DNA of 64,000 nt from assembly GCA_905221095.1 (NCBI GenBank), contig CAJNBV010000009.1, positions 1-64,000 on the forward strand, read 5' to 3'. The notes under the pieces were generated by a model that saw nothing but the letters and a program-made list of their open reading frames with translations, had not been told where the DNA came from and searched no databases. Made by a program: the position numbers and the translations under genes. Shown piece after piece: positions 19,339-27,744 of the stretch; within the stretch, counting starts at the first letter, position 1; each line of letters starts with the position of its first letter. This DNA is from a bacterium. Lineage in GTDB: Bacteria; Bacillota; Bacilli; Lactobacillales; Streptococcaceae.

Positions 19339-19464
19339 ATGAAAAACACAGTTAAATTGGAACAGTTTGTCGCCTTGAAGGAAAAAGACTTGCAGGAGAT
19401 TCAAGGTGGGGAAAGTAGAATTTCAGACCTCCTCCTTGATTTTCTTTTCCAACGAAAAAAGTAA
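19339..19464 (+). CDS. comC: Competence-stimulating peptide precursor ComC
   Basis: A 41-residue precursor with a double-glycine leader ending KDLQEIQGG and a predicted 17-residue mature peptide, [17 protein letters not shown]. It is exported and cleaved by ComAB (not in this window) and sensed by ComD. The leader is like that of pneumococcus, but the mature part differs from CSP-1 (EMRLSKFFRDFILQRKK) and CSP-2 (EMRISRIILDFLFLRKK) as I remember them. I chose ATG 19339 with TAGGAG upstream; a longer in-frame reading from 19282 includes promoter DNA. Confidence 0.95.
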   Translation: MKNTVKLEQFVALKEKDLQEIQGGESRISDLLLDFLFQRKK

Positions 19465-19484
19465 TGAAATAAGGAGAAAGAGTA

Positions 19485-20810
19485 ATGAATTTACTTGGAT
19501 TTGGGACAGTTATTGGTCATTTTTTAATTATTAGTCACAGTTACCATTTAATTTGTAAAGGTCAAATAAATAGAAAAGAGCTATACGTTTTTGGTGCTTA
19601 TACATTACTAGTAGAAGCAGTACTTGAACTTTCCTTTTATCTTCTAAATTTGGAAGGGTTAGGGACTGCAACATTTTTACTTCCTTTGGGCTTATATTCC
19701 TATTTTCGATGGATTAAACAGTATGAGAGGGATAGAGGACTATTTCTAAGTTTACTACTATCTCTTTTATATGAGAGCACTCATAACTTTCTGTCCGTAA
19801 CTTTCTCCTCTATAACAGGAGACAATTTTGTTTTACAACATTATTACCCATTCTTTTTCGTTGTAACAGTGTTGACCTATTTTGTTGTCTTAAAAATCAT
19901 TCATTATTTCCATTTGGAACTAACCTATTTTGACAAGGACTACCTTTATCCTTTCTTGAAAAAAGTATTTTTTGCTTTACTATTGCTACATATTGTATCT
20001 TTCGTTTCTGATATGGTAAGTACGATTAAACATTTGAATAGTTTTGGAAGTATTTTGTCATCTATTGTCTTTATTTCTCTCCTTTTGACCTTCTTTACAA
20101 TGAATTCGCATAAAGAACAAATGGAGAAAGAGATTGCTTTGAAGCAGAAGAAATTTGAACAGAAACATTTACAGAATTACACAGATGAAATTGTTGGACT
20201 GTATAATGAAATCCGTGGTTTTAGACATGACTATGCTGGGATGCTTGTCAGCATGCAGATGGCAATTGACAGTGGTGATTTACAGGAAATTGACAGAGTT
20301 TACAATAAAGTTTTGGTCAAAGCTAATCATAAACTGCGTTCAGATAAGTATACTTACTTTGATTTGAACAACATAGAGGATTCAGCTTTACGAAGTTTGG
20401 TTGCACAGTCCATTGTCTATGCTCGAAATAATGGTGTAGAGTTTACACTGGAAGTAAAAGATACGATTACCAAGCTCCCAATTGAACTATTGGATTTGGT
20501 TCGTATCATGAGTGTTTTATTGAACAATGCTGTCGAAGGATCAGCTGATAGCTATAAAAAGCAGATGGAAGTAGCAGTTATTAAGATGGAAACTGAAACA
20601 GTTATTGTGATTCAGAATTCATGTAAAATGACGATGACTCCTTCAGGAGATCTATTTGCCTTAGGATTCTCCACTAAGGGAAGAAATCGCGGAGTAGGAT
20701 TAAATAATGTGAAAGAACTACTAGATAAGTACAACAATATTATTTTAGAAACAGAGATGGAAGGCAGTACATTTAGACAAATTATTAGATTTAAGAGGGA
20801 ATTTGAATGA
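19485..20810 (+). CDS. comD: Competence histidine kinase ComD
   Basis: Membrane sensor for the competence peptide, 441 residues. About six or seven transmembrane segments occupy residues 1-205. A coiled-coil linker (HKEQMEKEIALKQKKFEQKHL) follows, then a type 10 histidine kinase with phospho-acceptor His248 in GFRHDYAGML, N box LNNAVEGS and the G box GLNNVKELL. Its N-terminal half is expected to co-vary with the pheromone. It follows comC by 20 bases and overlaps comE by four. Confidence 0.95.
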   Translation: MNLLGFGTVIGHFLIISHSYHLICKGQINRKELYVFGAYTLLVEAVLELSFYLLNLEGLGTATFLLPLGLYSYFRWIKQYERDRGLFLSLLLSLLYESTHNFLSVTFSSITGDNFVLQHYYPFFFVVTVLTYFVVLKIIHYFHLELTYFDKDYLYPFLKKVFFALLLLHIVSFVSDMVSTIKHLNSFGSILSSIVFISLLLTFFTMNSHKEQMEKEIALKQKKFEQKHLQNYTDEIVGLYNEIRGFRHDYAGMLVSMQMAIDSGDLQEIDRVYNKVLVKANHKLRSDKYTYFDLNNIEDSALRSLVAQSIVYARNNGVEFTLEVKDTITKLPIELLDLVRIMSVLLNNAVEGSADSYKKQMEVAVIKMETETVIVIQNSCKMTMTPSGDLFALGFSTKGRNRGVGLNNVKELLDKYNNIILETEMEGSTFRQIIRFKREFE

Positions 20811-21559
20811 AAGTTTTAATTTTAGAAGATGTTATTGAACATCAAGTGAGACTAGAGAGAATATTGGATGAAATTTCGAAAGAATCGAATATTCCAATAT
20901 CATACAAGACAACGGGAAAAGTCCGTGAATTTGAAGAATACATTGAAAACGATGAAGTAAATCAGCTTTATTTCCTAGATATTGATATTCATGGGATTGA
21001 GAAAAAGGGATTTGAAGTGGCTCAGCTCATTCGTCATTACAATCCTTATGCTATTATCGTCTTTATCACTAGTCGATCAGAGTTTGCGACTTTAACCTAT
21101 AAATACCAGGTATCAGCCCTAGATTTTGTTGATAAGGATATCAATGATGAGATGTTCAAGAAGAGAATTGAGCAAAATATATTCTACACGAAGAGTATGT
21201 TACTTGAAAATGAAGATGTGGTGGATTATTTTGACTACAATTACAAGGGAAATGATTTAAAAATCCCTTACCATGATATTTTGTATATTGAAACAACAGG
21301 TGTCTCTCATAAATTACGCATTATTGGTAAGAATTTTGCCAAAGAGTTTTACGGTACCATGACAGATATTCAGGAAAAGGACAAACATACTCAACGATTT
21401 TATTCTCCTCATAAGTCATTTTTGGTAAATATAGGCAATATCAGAGAAATTGACCGAAAGAATCTAGAAGTTGTTTTCTATGAAGACCATCGCTGTCCTA
21501 TTTCAAGGTTAAAAATTAGAAAGTTAAAAGATATTTTAGAGAAAAAATCTCAAAAATGA
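20807..21559 (+). CDS. comE: Competence response regulator ComE
   Basis: A 250-residue regulator with a receiver domain (phospho-acceptor Asp58 in LYFLDIDIHG; acidic E7-D8 pocket) and a C-terminal LytTR DNA-binding domain (about residues 145-245, FYSPHKSFLVNIGNIREID). It activates the early competence genes, including comCDE and comX, through 9-12-9 direct repeats such as those at 19224 and 2018. It overlaps comD by ATGA. Confidence 0.96.
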   Translation: MKVLILEDVIEHQVRLERILDEISKESNIPISYKTTGKVREFEEYIENDEVNQLYFLDIDIHGIEKKGFEVAQLIRHYNPYAIIVFITSRSEFATLTYKYQVSALDFVDKDINDEMFKKRIEQNIFYTKSMLLENEDVVDYFDYNYKGNDLKIPYHDILYIETTGVSHKLRIIGKNFAKEFYGTMTDIQEKDKHTQRFYSPHKSFLVNIGNIREIDRKNLEVVFYEDHRCPISRLKIRKLKDILEKKSQK

Positions 21560-21587
21560 TTGACAATTAGTAAGAAATTGATATAAT
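21560..21587 (+). promoter_or_regulatory. Promoter of tRNA-Glu/tRNA-Asn
   Basis: TTGACA (21560-21565) directly after the comE stop, 16 bases, then TATAAT (21582-21587). It starts transcription about 15-20 bases before tRNA-Glu. Full agreement with both hexamers suggests strong constitutive expression. Confidence 0.85.
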
Positions 21588-21610
21588 GGTTATATCTGCT
21601 ACAGATAGAA

Positions 21611-21682
21611 GGTCCGTTGGTCAAGGGGTTAAGACACCGCCTTTTCACGGCGGTAACACGGGTTCGAATCCCGTACGGACTA
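21611..21682 (+). tRNA. tRNA-Glu (anticodon TTC)
   Basis: A 72-base cloverleaf with acceptor GGTCCGT/ACGGACT, anticodon stem-loop CCGCC-TTTTCAC-GGCGG, and T arm CGGG-TTCGAAT-CCCG. CCA is not encoded. It is followed by tRNA-Asn after five bases. Confidence 0.95.
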
Positions 21683-21687
21683 TTTTA

Positions 21688-21761
21688 TCCGCCATAGCTC
21701 AGTTGGTAGTAGCGCATGACTGTTAATCATGATGTCGTAGGTTCGAGTCCTACTGGCGGAG
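21688..21761 (+). tRNA. tRNA-Asn (anticodon GTT)
   Basis: A 74-base cloverleaf with acceptor TCCGCCA/TGGCGGA and discriminator G, anticodon loop CTGTTAA with GTT, and T arm GTAGG-TTCGAGT-CCTAC. It is cotranscribed with tRNA-Glu and ends before a terminator. Confidence 0.95.
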
Positions 21762-21773
21762 TATAGATAAAAG

Positions 21774-21798
21774 GGAACACAACTGTGTTCCTCTTTTT
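21774..21798. terminator. Bidirectional terminator, tRNA-Asn and tetR
   Basis: GGAACAC (21774-21780) and GTGTTCC (21785-21791) form a stem followed by CTTTTT on the plus strand; AAAA precedes it, so it can also serve the converging minus-strand regulator gene. Confidence 0.8.
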
Positions 21799-21801
21799 AT
21801 A

Positions 21802-22344
21802 TCAATTTGCATTACCAAGCATTTTCATAAGGAAGTCTGTTATTTCTTGAGGACTTTCTTTTTTTCCATGTGCAATCCAAGTTTGGCAGACACCAAAAAG
21901 TGCATGAGTTAGATAGATGCTACTATATTCTAATTCAGTGGTATTGAGATTTAGTTGCATAAATTGCTTTTGTAAATCTGTACTGAGCATGATATGAAGT
22001 TTATTTCGTAAGAAATTTTGGATTTCTTTAGTCCCATTTTCAGAAAGAAGGGCAGCCAGAAGTGGTTCTGACTCTAGATATTCAAAGACTTCTAAAATAG
22101 CGTCTCTTTTGTGATGAGCATGTTTTTGAAAAATATATTCAAATGTATGGAATAGCTTACTTTGATAGTGCTCAATCATATCATACTTATCCTTATAGTG
22201 AGTATAGAAGCTGGAACGACTAATTCCGGCTTTTTCTGCTAACTTGACAGTAGAAATTTGATCAAATGGCTGTTCCATCAGTAATTGTACCATAGCATTT
22301 TCAATAGTTCGCTTTGTTTTTAAGCGTTTGTTACTTTCTTGCAT
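21802..22344 (-). CDS. TetR/AcrR-family transcriptional regulator
   Basis: A 180-residue protein with the N-terminal TetR helix-turn-helix (TKRTIENAMVQLLMEQPFDQI, then STVKLAEKAGISRSSFYTHYKDK) and a C-terminal ligand domain of the TetR_C_8 type often seen beside YhgE/Pip proteins. It is divergent from that membrane protein gene. Two palindromes in the shared 127-base gap are its likely operators. The ligand is unknown. It probably represses itself and the neighbour. Confidence 0.88.
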   Translation of the reverse strand: MQESNKRLKTKRTIENAMVQLLMEQPFDQISTVKLAEKAGISRSSFYTHYKDKYDMIEHYQSKLFHTFEYIFQKHAHHKRDAILEVFEYLESEPLLAALLSENGTKEIQNFLRNKLHIMLSTDLQKQFMQLNLNTTELEYSSIYLTHALFGVCQTWIAHGKKESPQEITDFLMKMLGNAN

Positions 22345-22364
22345 ATTTCCTCCTTGTAAACAAA

Positions 22365-22381
22365 TTAGACTATCTGTCTAA
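22365..22381. promoter_or_regulatory. Candidate TetR operator 1
   Basis: TTAGAC-TATCT-GTCTAA, a perfect six-base inverted repeat with a five-base spacer, 20 bases from the regulator start. A related palindrome lies at 22441. Confidence 0.6.
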
Positions 22382-22440
22382 AAATGGATTTTTTATCTTG
22401 TAATTTAGATTTTTTAATGTATAATCTATTATATCAAAAT

Positions 22441-22459
22441 TTTAGACAATATGTTTAAA
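22441..22459. promoter_or_regulatory. Candidate TetR operator 2
   Basis: TTTAGACA-ATA-TGTTTAAA, an imperfect palindrome sharing the TTAGAC half-site with 22365-22381. It lies immediately upstream of the ribosome site of the membrane-protein gene. Confidence 0.5.
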
Positions 22460-22471
22460 AAAGGAGAAGAT

Positions 22472-25114
22472 ATGTTTAAAGAATGGAAAGCAATTTTTAA
22501 AAAACCAACCTTTATTATTGTCATGATAGGGATTTCTCTTATTCCAGCTCTGTACAATATCATATTTTTGTCATCAATGTGGGATCCATATGGTCAATTG
22601 TCTGACTTACCTGTGGCAGTTGTCAATCATGATAAAGAGGCTTCCTATAATGGTAATATCATGGCAATAGGAAAAGACATGGTGTCTAATTTAAAAGAAA
22701 ATAAAACCTTAGATTTTCATTTTGTAGATGAAGAGGAAGGAAAGAAGGGATTGGAAGATGGCGATTACTATATGGTAGTGACTTTACCAAGTGATTTATC
22801 TGAAAAAGCAGCTTCGATTTTAACGGATCATCCAGAGCAAATGAAAATCGATTATCAGACTTCAAGTGGTCATAGTTTTATTGCTAGCAAGATGAGCGAT
22901 TCTGCGATGACACAATTGAAGCAGAATGTTTCTACCAATGTAACCGAGACCTATACTAAAGCCTTATTTGATAAGATGGTCGAATTAAAGGATGGTATGA
23001 GTCAAGCAGCTTCTGGTAGTGAAAAATTAACTGATGGAGCGAATCAGTTAGTGACAGGAAGTCAAACATTGACTACTAACCTACACTCTTTAGCAGATTC
23101 AAGTTTAACATTTTCAAATGGAACGGAGCAGTTTACTAAAGGATTATCCTCTTATGTTTCTGGTGTTGAACAACTTCATCTTGGATTAGGGAATTTTAAT
23201 AGTGGCTTAGTTACATATACTGGTGCAGTGAGTCAATTAGATAGCGGGCTAGGTCAATTAGCTTCTAAAAGTCCTGAATTAGTAGGGGGAATCACTCAGT
23301 TATATACTGGTGTAGAGGCCTATACTGGCGGTGTTTCTCAGCTCAATACTGGTCTTAATCAATTTTCATCTGGTGTTAGTGCCTATACAAATGGAGTGGG
23401 AAATCTTGCAACAGGTGCGAATCAGTTATCTAGTCAATCAGCTACACTTCGAATGGGTGTGGAGCAATTAAGTGAAGGGATTCAACAACTTTCTAGTAAG
23501 TTAGATGCATCGTCTGGGCAAAAAGATCAAATTAATCAATTATCTTCTGGTCTGAGTCAGTTAAATCAAGCTATTCAAAATATTGATGTTGGAGATACAA
23601 AACAATTGTCTTCTGTTTTATCAAGTATAGTTTCTCTTTCTAATCAAATGTTAGCAAGTGCTCAGTCTGAAAAAGCAACTACATTAGCCAATATTCAATC
23701 AACAGCAGCTTATCAATCATTGACAAGTGAGCAACAAGCTGAGATAAGTGCTTCTGTATCTCAAAATTCGACTGATAGTATTCAATCGGCTCAGTCAATT
23801 ATAGCTTCAGTACAAGGTTTACAGGGAAGTTTAGAAAACTTACAAAATCAATCTTCAAATCTTTCGACGTTAAAAAATCAAGCTAATCAAGTATTACCTA
23901 TTGCTTCTACTTCTTTGACAGGATTGTCAAGTGGATTAACAGAAATGCAGGGAGCAGTGACGAGTAAATTAGTTCCTGCTAGTCAGTCGATTACATCAAG
24001 TGTAAAGGCATATACTACAGGTGTTGATAAAGTTTCTCAGGGCGCAAGTCAACTAAGTGAAAAGAATTCCACCTTGACAGGTAGTTTGGATCAACTAGTT
24101 TCAGGCTCAAATACCTTGACACAAAAATCTTCTAGCTTGACAGCAGGAGTTGGTCAATTAGTTGAAAAAACTCCAGAATTAGTATCTGGTATTGAAAAAT
24201 TATCAACTGGCTCTAACCAATTGAATCAAAAGAGTCAAGAATTAATGGCAGGAGTTGATAAATTACAATCAGGATCTGGTCAATTAGCAGACAAATCCAG
24301 TCAGTTACTTTCAGGTGCTTCTCAATTAGAGAATGGAGCTAATAAATTGGCAGATGGATCTGGGAAACTTGCAGAAGGTGGAACAAAGTTAACTGCTGGA
24401 TTGGAAGATTTACAGGCAGGAGTTGCTTCTTTAGGACAAGGACTAGGTAATGCTAGTGATCAACTCAAATCAGCATCAACAGAATCTAAAAATGCAGAGA
24501 TTTTGTCAAATCCACTCAATCTTTCAAAAACAGACAATGATCAAGTTCCTGTAAATGGGATTGCTATGGCTCCTTATATGATATCAGTCGCTCTCTTTGT
24601 CGCTGCATTATCAACAAATATGATTTTTGCTAAATTACCTTCAGGTCGTCATCCTGAAACTCGCTGGGCTTGGTTCAAATCTCGCTTTGAGATAAATGGA
24701 GTTATAGCTGTTTTAGCCGCTTTCTTAGTCTATGGTGGCGTTCATCTTATTGGTCTAACAGCAAATCATGAAATGAGAACCTTGTTCTTAATTATTATCG
24801 CAAGCTTAACATTTATGTCTATGGTAACTGCATTAACAACATGGAATAGCCGTGTAGGAGCTTTCTTCTCTCTTATTTTGCTATTATTACAGTTAGCATC
24901 AAGTGCAGGTACCTATCCACTTGCTTTGACAAATAATTTCTTTAGAGCTATTAATCCTTGGTTACCAATGAGTTATTCGGTTTCTGGATTACGACAAACA
25001 ATTTCTATGACAGGAAATATTCATCATCAAGTCATTTTCCTTGCTGTGATATTAGCCCTATTTACAGGTTTAGGTATGCTAGCCTATCAACCTAAAAAAA
25101 TGGAAGAAGATTAA
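22472..25114 (+). CDS. YhgE/Pip-type membrane protein
   Basis: An 880-residue protein with one transmembrane helix at the start (IIVMIGISLIPALYNIIFLSSMWDP), a long extracytoplasmic part and about five transmembrane helices after residue 700 (ABC-2-like). The middle (about 180-680) is a long series of degenerate repeats such as GANQLVTGSQTL, GVSQLNTGLNQF and GSGQLADKSSQL, predicted to be an extended rod. Relatives include the phage infection protein of Lactococcus and secretion-linked proteins. I chose ATG 22472 because AAGGAG lies just before it, rather than ATG 22451. The adjacent TetR gene suggests induction by a compound or envelope stress. Exact role unknown. Confidence 0.85.
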   Translation: MFKEWKAIFKKPTFIIVMIGISLIPALYNIIFLSSMWDPYGQLSDLPVAVVNHDKEASYNGNIMAIGKDMVSNLKENKTLDFHFVDEEEGKKGLEDGDYYMVVTLPSDLSEKAASILTDHPEQMKIDYQTSSGHSFIASKMSDSAMTQLKQNVSTNVTETYTKALFDKMVELKDGMSQAASGSEKLTDGANQLVTGSQTLTTNLHSLADSSLTFSNGTEQFTKGLSSYVSGVEQLHLGLGNFNSGLVTYTGAVSQLDSGLGQLASKSPELVGGITQLYTGVEAYTGGVSQLNTGLNQFSSGVSAYTNGVGNLATGANQLSSQSATLRMGVEQLSEGIQQLSSKLDASSGQKDQINQLSSGLSQLNQAIQNIDVGDTKQLSSVLSSIVSLSNQMLASAQSEKATTLANIQSTAAYQSLTSEQQAEISASVSQNSTDSIQSAQSIIASVQGLQGSLENLQNQSSNLSTLKNQANQVLPIASTSLTGLSSGLTEMQGAVTSKLVPASQSITSSVKAYTTGVDKVSQGASQLSEKNSTLTGSLDQLVSGSNTLTQKSSSLTAGVGQLVEKTPELVSGIEKLSTGSNQLNQKSQELMAGVDKLQSGSGQLADKSSQLLSGASQLENGANKLADGSGKLAEGGTKLTAGLEDLQAGVASLGQGLGNASDQLKSASTESKNAEILSNPLNLSKTDNDQVPVNGIAMAPYMISVALFVAALSTNMIFAKLPSGRHPETRWAWFKSRFEINGVIAVLAAFLVYGGVHLIGLTANHEMRTLFLIIIASLTFMSMVTALTTWNSRVGAFFSLILLLLQLASSAGTYPLALTNNFFRAINPWLPMSYSVSGLRQTISMTGNIHHQVIFLAVILALFTGLGMLAYQPKKMEED

Positions 25115-25140
25115 AAAAATCGACCAACTGGTCGATTTTT
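25113..25140. terminator. Bidirectional terminator
   Basis: ATCGACCA and TGGTCGAT form an eight-base-pair stem with a two-base loop, flanked by AAAAAA and TTTTTT. It separates the converging YhgE-type gene and yfhO. Confidence 0.9.
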
Positions 25141-27683
25141 TATGTCTTAGATGACTTTCGTTTGTGATTATAGATTGCAAATAGTAAAAGAGAAGTAAAG
25201 GAACAGATTGCTCCAATAACAAAACCATTGGGAATAAAGGAAAGTGTAATCGTTCCTTTTCCCTCAGGAACGTCAACTTTCATAAAACCAGTTTGAGCTT
25301 GTTTAATTTCTATTTTCTTACCATCTTGGTAGGCAGACCAGCCTTTGTCATAAGGAATGGTGAAGAAAATGGACGTATCTTGTTTAACATCATATGTAGC
25401 AAAGACCTTGTTTTTAGAAGTTGATATTGTGACAGGTTGTTCTTTAATTTTTTGAATTGCCTTGGTGAAAGTTTTGGTATCTAAACGATAGAAGGTAGGA
25501 GATTCAAATGATACTTGTGAATTTCCAGGGAAACTAACATTAATATTGAAAGTTTTTTTCTCTTTTGTATAGCCTAGATTAAAGAAGGAGAAGACATTAT
25601 CAGTTGTAAAAATTTTCTTTTCTCCATTTACAAGGATGTCAACCTTCTTTTGTTTATCATTAGAAAAGTGAAGGTTTGTGAAAGAAAGATAGACTTGACT
25701 GTTTTCTGGCACTTCAATTTGATATTGGATTGCTGCATCCTCATTTGAAGAACTTGTAACACTAATCAAATCATCAGTATTCTCTGTTTTTTCATAAGGT
25801 ATTGGAGAAAAATAATCAAAATTGACGTCAGCAAGTTGATTTAAAAACGAGGCTTGATTGTCCAAAGTGTGTTCATTGAACTTGACATCATTGTAAACAG
25901 ATTGACTAGCAAAGGAAATCGGAAGAGAGTATTGATTTTCATATAGGGTAAGATTATCTTTTTGATAGATATCTTTAAAACCATACTTGTCAACAGGACT
26001 GTCTGAGATATTGTACTGGATCCCAAATAAACTATCAGCCAAAATACTATTATTTGCATAACGGAGATTGAGATTGGTTCCAGAGGATTTAAAACCAAGT
26101 TTATCTAAAGTAGAGCTTGCTGAACGATTTCGAACAGATGAAAATTGAGAGATTCCATTGTAGTTGAATTTCATACTGTCATTCCCTGTCTGAGTTTGTA
26201 GTTTCTCAGTACGAGTAAATGAATTTCCAATATATGTTGAGAAAGATTCCATAGTTGGGATATCTCTACTATATGCACTTCGAGAAGCAAATCCCCATTC
26301 CTTTGCAATTCCGTCCATTTGAGATGAAGCATTTAAACTTATTTCAACCATTATAAATAAAGAGATTAGAATGGCAAATAGATTTACAGAGATAAACTTT
26401 TTGATAAATGCAAGGAGTAAAAGCGAATAGACAACCAAAAATTCAAGAGTAAGCAGAATATTCAAATCTGTTAAAAAAGAATAATGCGATTTTAGATAGA
26501 TGGTAGCTAAAAATCCTGTTACTATAAGAAAAAGCGAAACTAAAAAATTCCAGATTTTAATTTCTTTCAGACGATTTAAGACTTCCGCTGCTGTATAAAT
26601 TAACAAGGTAGAGAAAATCCAAGCATAGCGATGTAAAAACATGTTTGGAGTATGCATGCCTTGCCAAAATAAATCAAGCGCTTCAATATAAAAGCTTGCA
26701 ATTAGAAATGTAAAGAAGACTGCATAGATAAGTTTCACGTGAAACTTAATAGATTTCAGCGTAAAAAATAAAATAGTTAAAATAAAGGGAAGCAGTCCAA
26801 CAAAAATCATTGGGATAGCTCCATACTTTGTTGTGTCAAAGGAACCAATGAATTGCTTAGCAAAGAGATCAAGATACCAGCTACTTTCAGTTTGAAACTT
26901 TGTAACTTCAGTTAATTTTTCCCCATGTATCTGTAAATCAAATAGAGTGGGAAGAGTCATAATCAAACTAGCCATACCAGCTAAAACGGAGGTGATTATG
27001 AAATCAAGAAAAGATGATTTTCGAGTTTTAAAGTCCCAAGCAATTTGACAGATATACCAGAAAACAAGAAACAATGCTGTCATATAGCCAAAATAATAGT
27101 TTTGGATAAATAAGATTGACAAACTTGTAAAGTATAGTAGGAGTTTCTTTTCAGTTATAAGTAGATGTAAACCTGTTATAATTAAAGGGATTAAGATAAA
27201 AACGTCTAGCCAGGTTTTTATCTCTAGTTGACTAACGGTAAAGCTCATCAGAGCATAGGAAGTGGATAAGGCTAGTTTTAAAGATTTCGGAATATCTTTA
27301 AATAATTTATTTAAACTAAAGAAGGTTGACAGACCAATCAATCCAAATTTTAAGAGAGTTGTCAGATAGACAGCATCTGGCATATTTGTTAGATCAAAAA
27401 AGTAAACTAGAGGTGAAAGGAAACTTCCCAAGTAATAACTAGATAGGGCATAGAAATTTAATCCGAGGCCACTTGTAAAAGTGTAAAACAGACTACCATT
27501 TCCATGTATGATATTTCGTAAAGTTACATCAAAAATAACGTATTGATGAAAGCCATCTCCTAATAGAGGAGAGATGTTACTATTCCAGTAGATACCTTGA
27601 GATAGGTATACTCCTGCCATAATCAATACAGGAATGATGAAAGAAACAAAATAGGTCCAATATGTTTTAAAAAATGATTTCAT
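25140..27683 (-). CDS. yfhO: YfhO family multi-spanning membrane protein
   Basis: An 847-residue protein with an N-terminal half of about 12 transmembrane helices (starting FVSFIIPVLIMAGVYLSQGIY), a large extracytoplasmic part (about 460-820) and a final transmembrane helix (GFVIGAICSFTSLLLFAIY). The topology resembles GT-C glycosyltransferases. YfhO proteins of Bacillus and Listeria take part in glycosylating teichoic acids. The streptococcal substrate is not clear from sequence. The gene carries a parS palindrome at 26731. Confidence 0.88.
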   Translation of the reverse strand: MKSFFKTYWTYFVSFIIPVLIMAGVYLSQGIYWNSNISPLLGDGFHQYVIFDVTLRNIIHGNGSLFYTFTSGLGLNFYALSSYYLGSFLSPLVYFFDLTNMPDAVYLTTLLKFGLIGLSTFFSLNKLFKDIPKSLKLALSTSYALMSFTVSQLEIKTWLDVFILIPLIITGLHLLITEKKLLLYFTSLSILFIQNYYFGYMTALFLVFWYICQIAWDFKTRKSSFLDFIITSVLAGMASLIMTLPTLFDLQIHGEKLTEVTKFQTESSWYLDLFAKQFIGSFDTTKYGAIPMIFVGLLPFILTILFFTLKSIKFHVKLIYAVFFTFLIASFYIEALDLFWQGMHTPNMFLHRYAWIFSTLLIYTAAEVLNRLKEIKIWNFLVSLFLIVTGFLATIYLKSHYSFLTDLNILLTLEFLVVYSLLLLAFIKKFISVNLFAILISLFIMVEISLNASSQMDGIAKEWGFASRSAYSRDIPTMESFSTYIGNSFTRTEKLQTQTGNDSMKFNYNGISQFSSVRNRSASSTLDKLGFKSSGTNLNLRYANNSILADSLFGIQYNISDSPVDKYGFKDIYQKDNLTLYENQYSLPISFASQSVYNDVKFNEHTLDNQASFLNQLADVNFDYFSPIPYEKTENTDDLISVTSSSNEDAAIQYQIEVPENSQVYLSFTNLHFSNDKQKKVDILVNGEKKIFTTDNVFSFFNLGYTKEKKTFNINVSFPGNSQVSFESPTFYRLDTKTFTKAIQKIKEQPVTISTSKNKVFATYDVKQDTSIFFTIPYDKGWSAYQDGKKIEIKQAQTGFMKVDVPEGKGTITLSFIPNGFVIGAICSFTSLLLFAIYNHKRKSSKT
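26731..26746. promoter_or_regulatory. parS site inside yfhO
   Basis: AGTTTCACGTGAAACT contains the full 14-base core GTTTCACGTGAAAC of parS. It lies about 10.5 kb from the start of dnaA on the right replichore. Confidence 0.88.
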
Positions 27684-27703
27684 GTTACCTCGTAGAATGA
27701 TAG

Positions 27704-27734
27704 AAAACTCAGCTGGTTAACCCAACTGAGTTTT
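27704..27734 (-). terminator. Terminator of the ABC-F gene
   Basis: AAAACTCAGCTGG and CCCAACTGAGTTTT form a long hairpin; on the minus strand it ends in GAGTTTTCTAT. It separates the ABC-F gene from yfhO. Confidence 0.75.
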
Positions 27735-27744
27735 GAAGTTTTAT

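Noticed and set aside
22451..22471. Upstream ATG of the YhgE/Pip gene
   Set aside because: AAGGAG at 22461-22466 fits ATG 22472; the upstream reading would translate through the ribosome site and operator.
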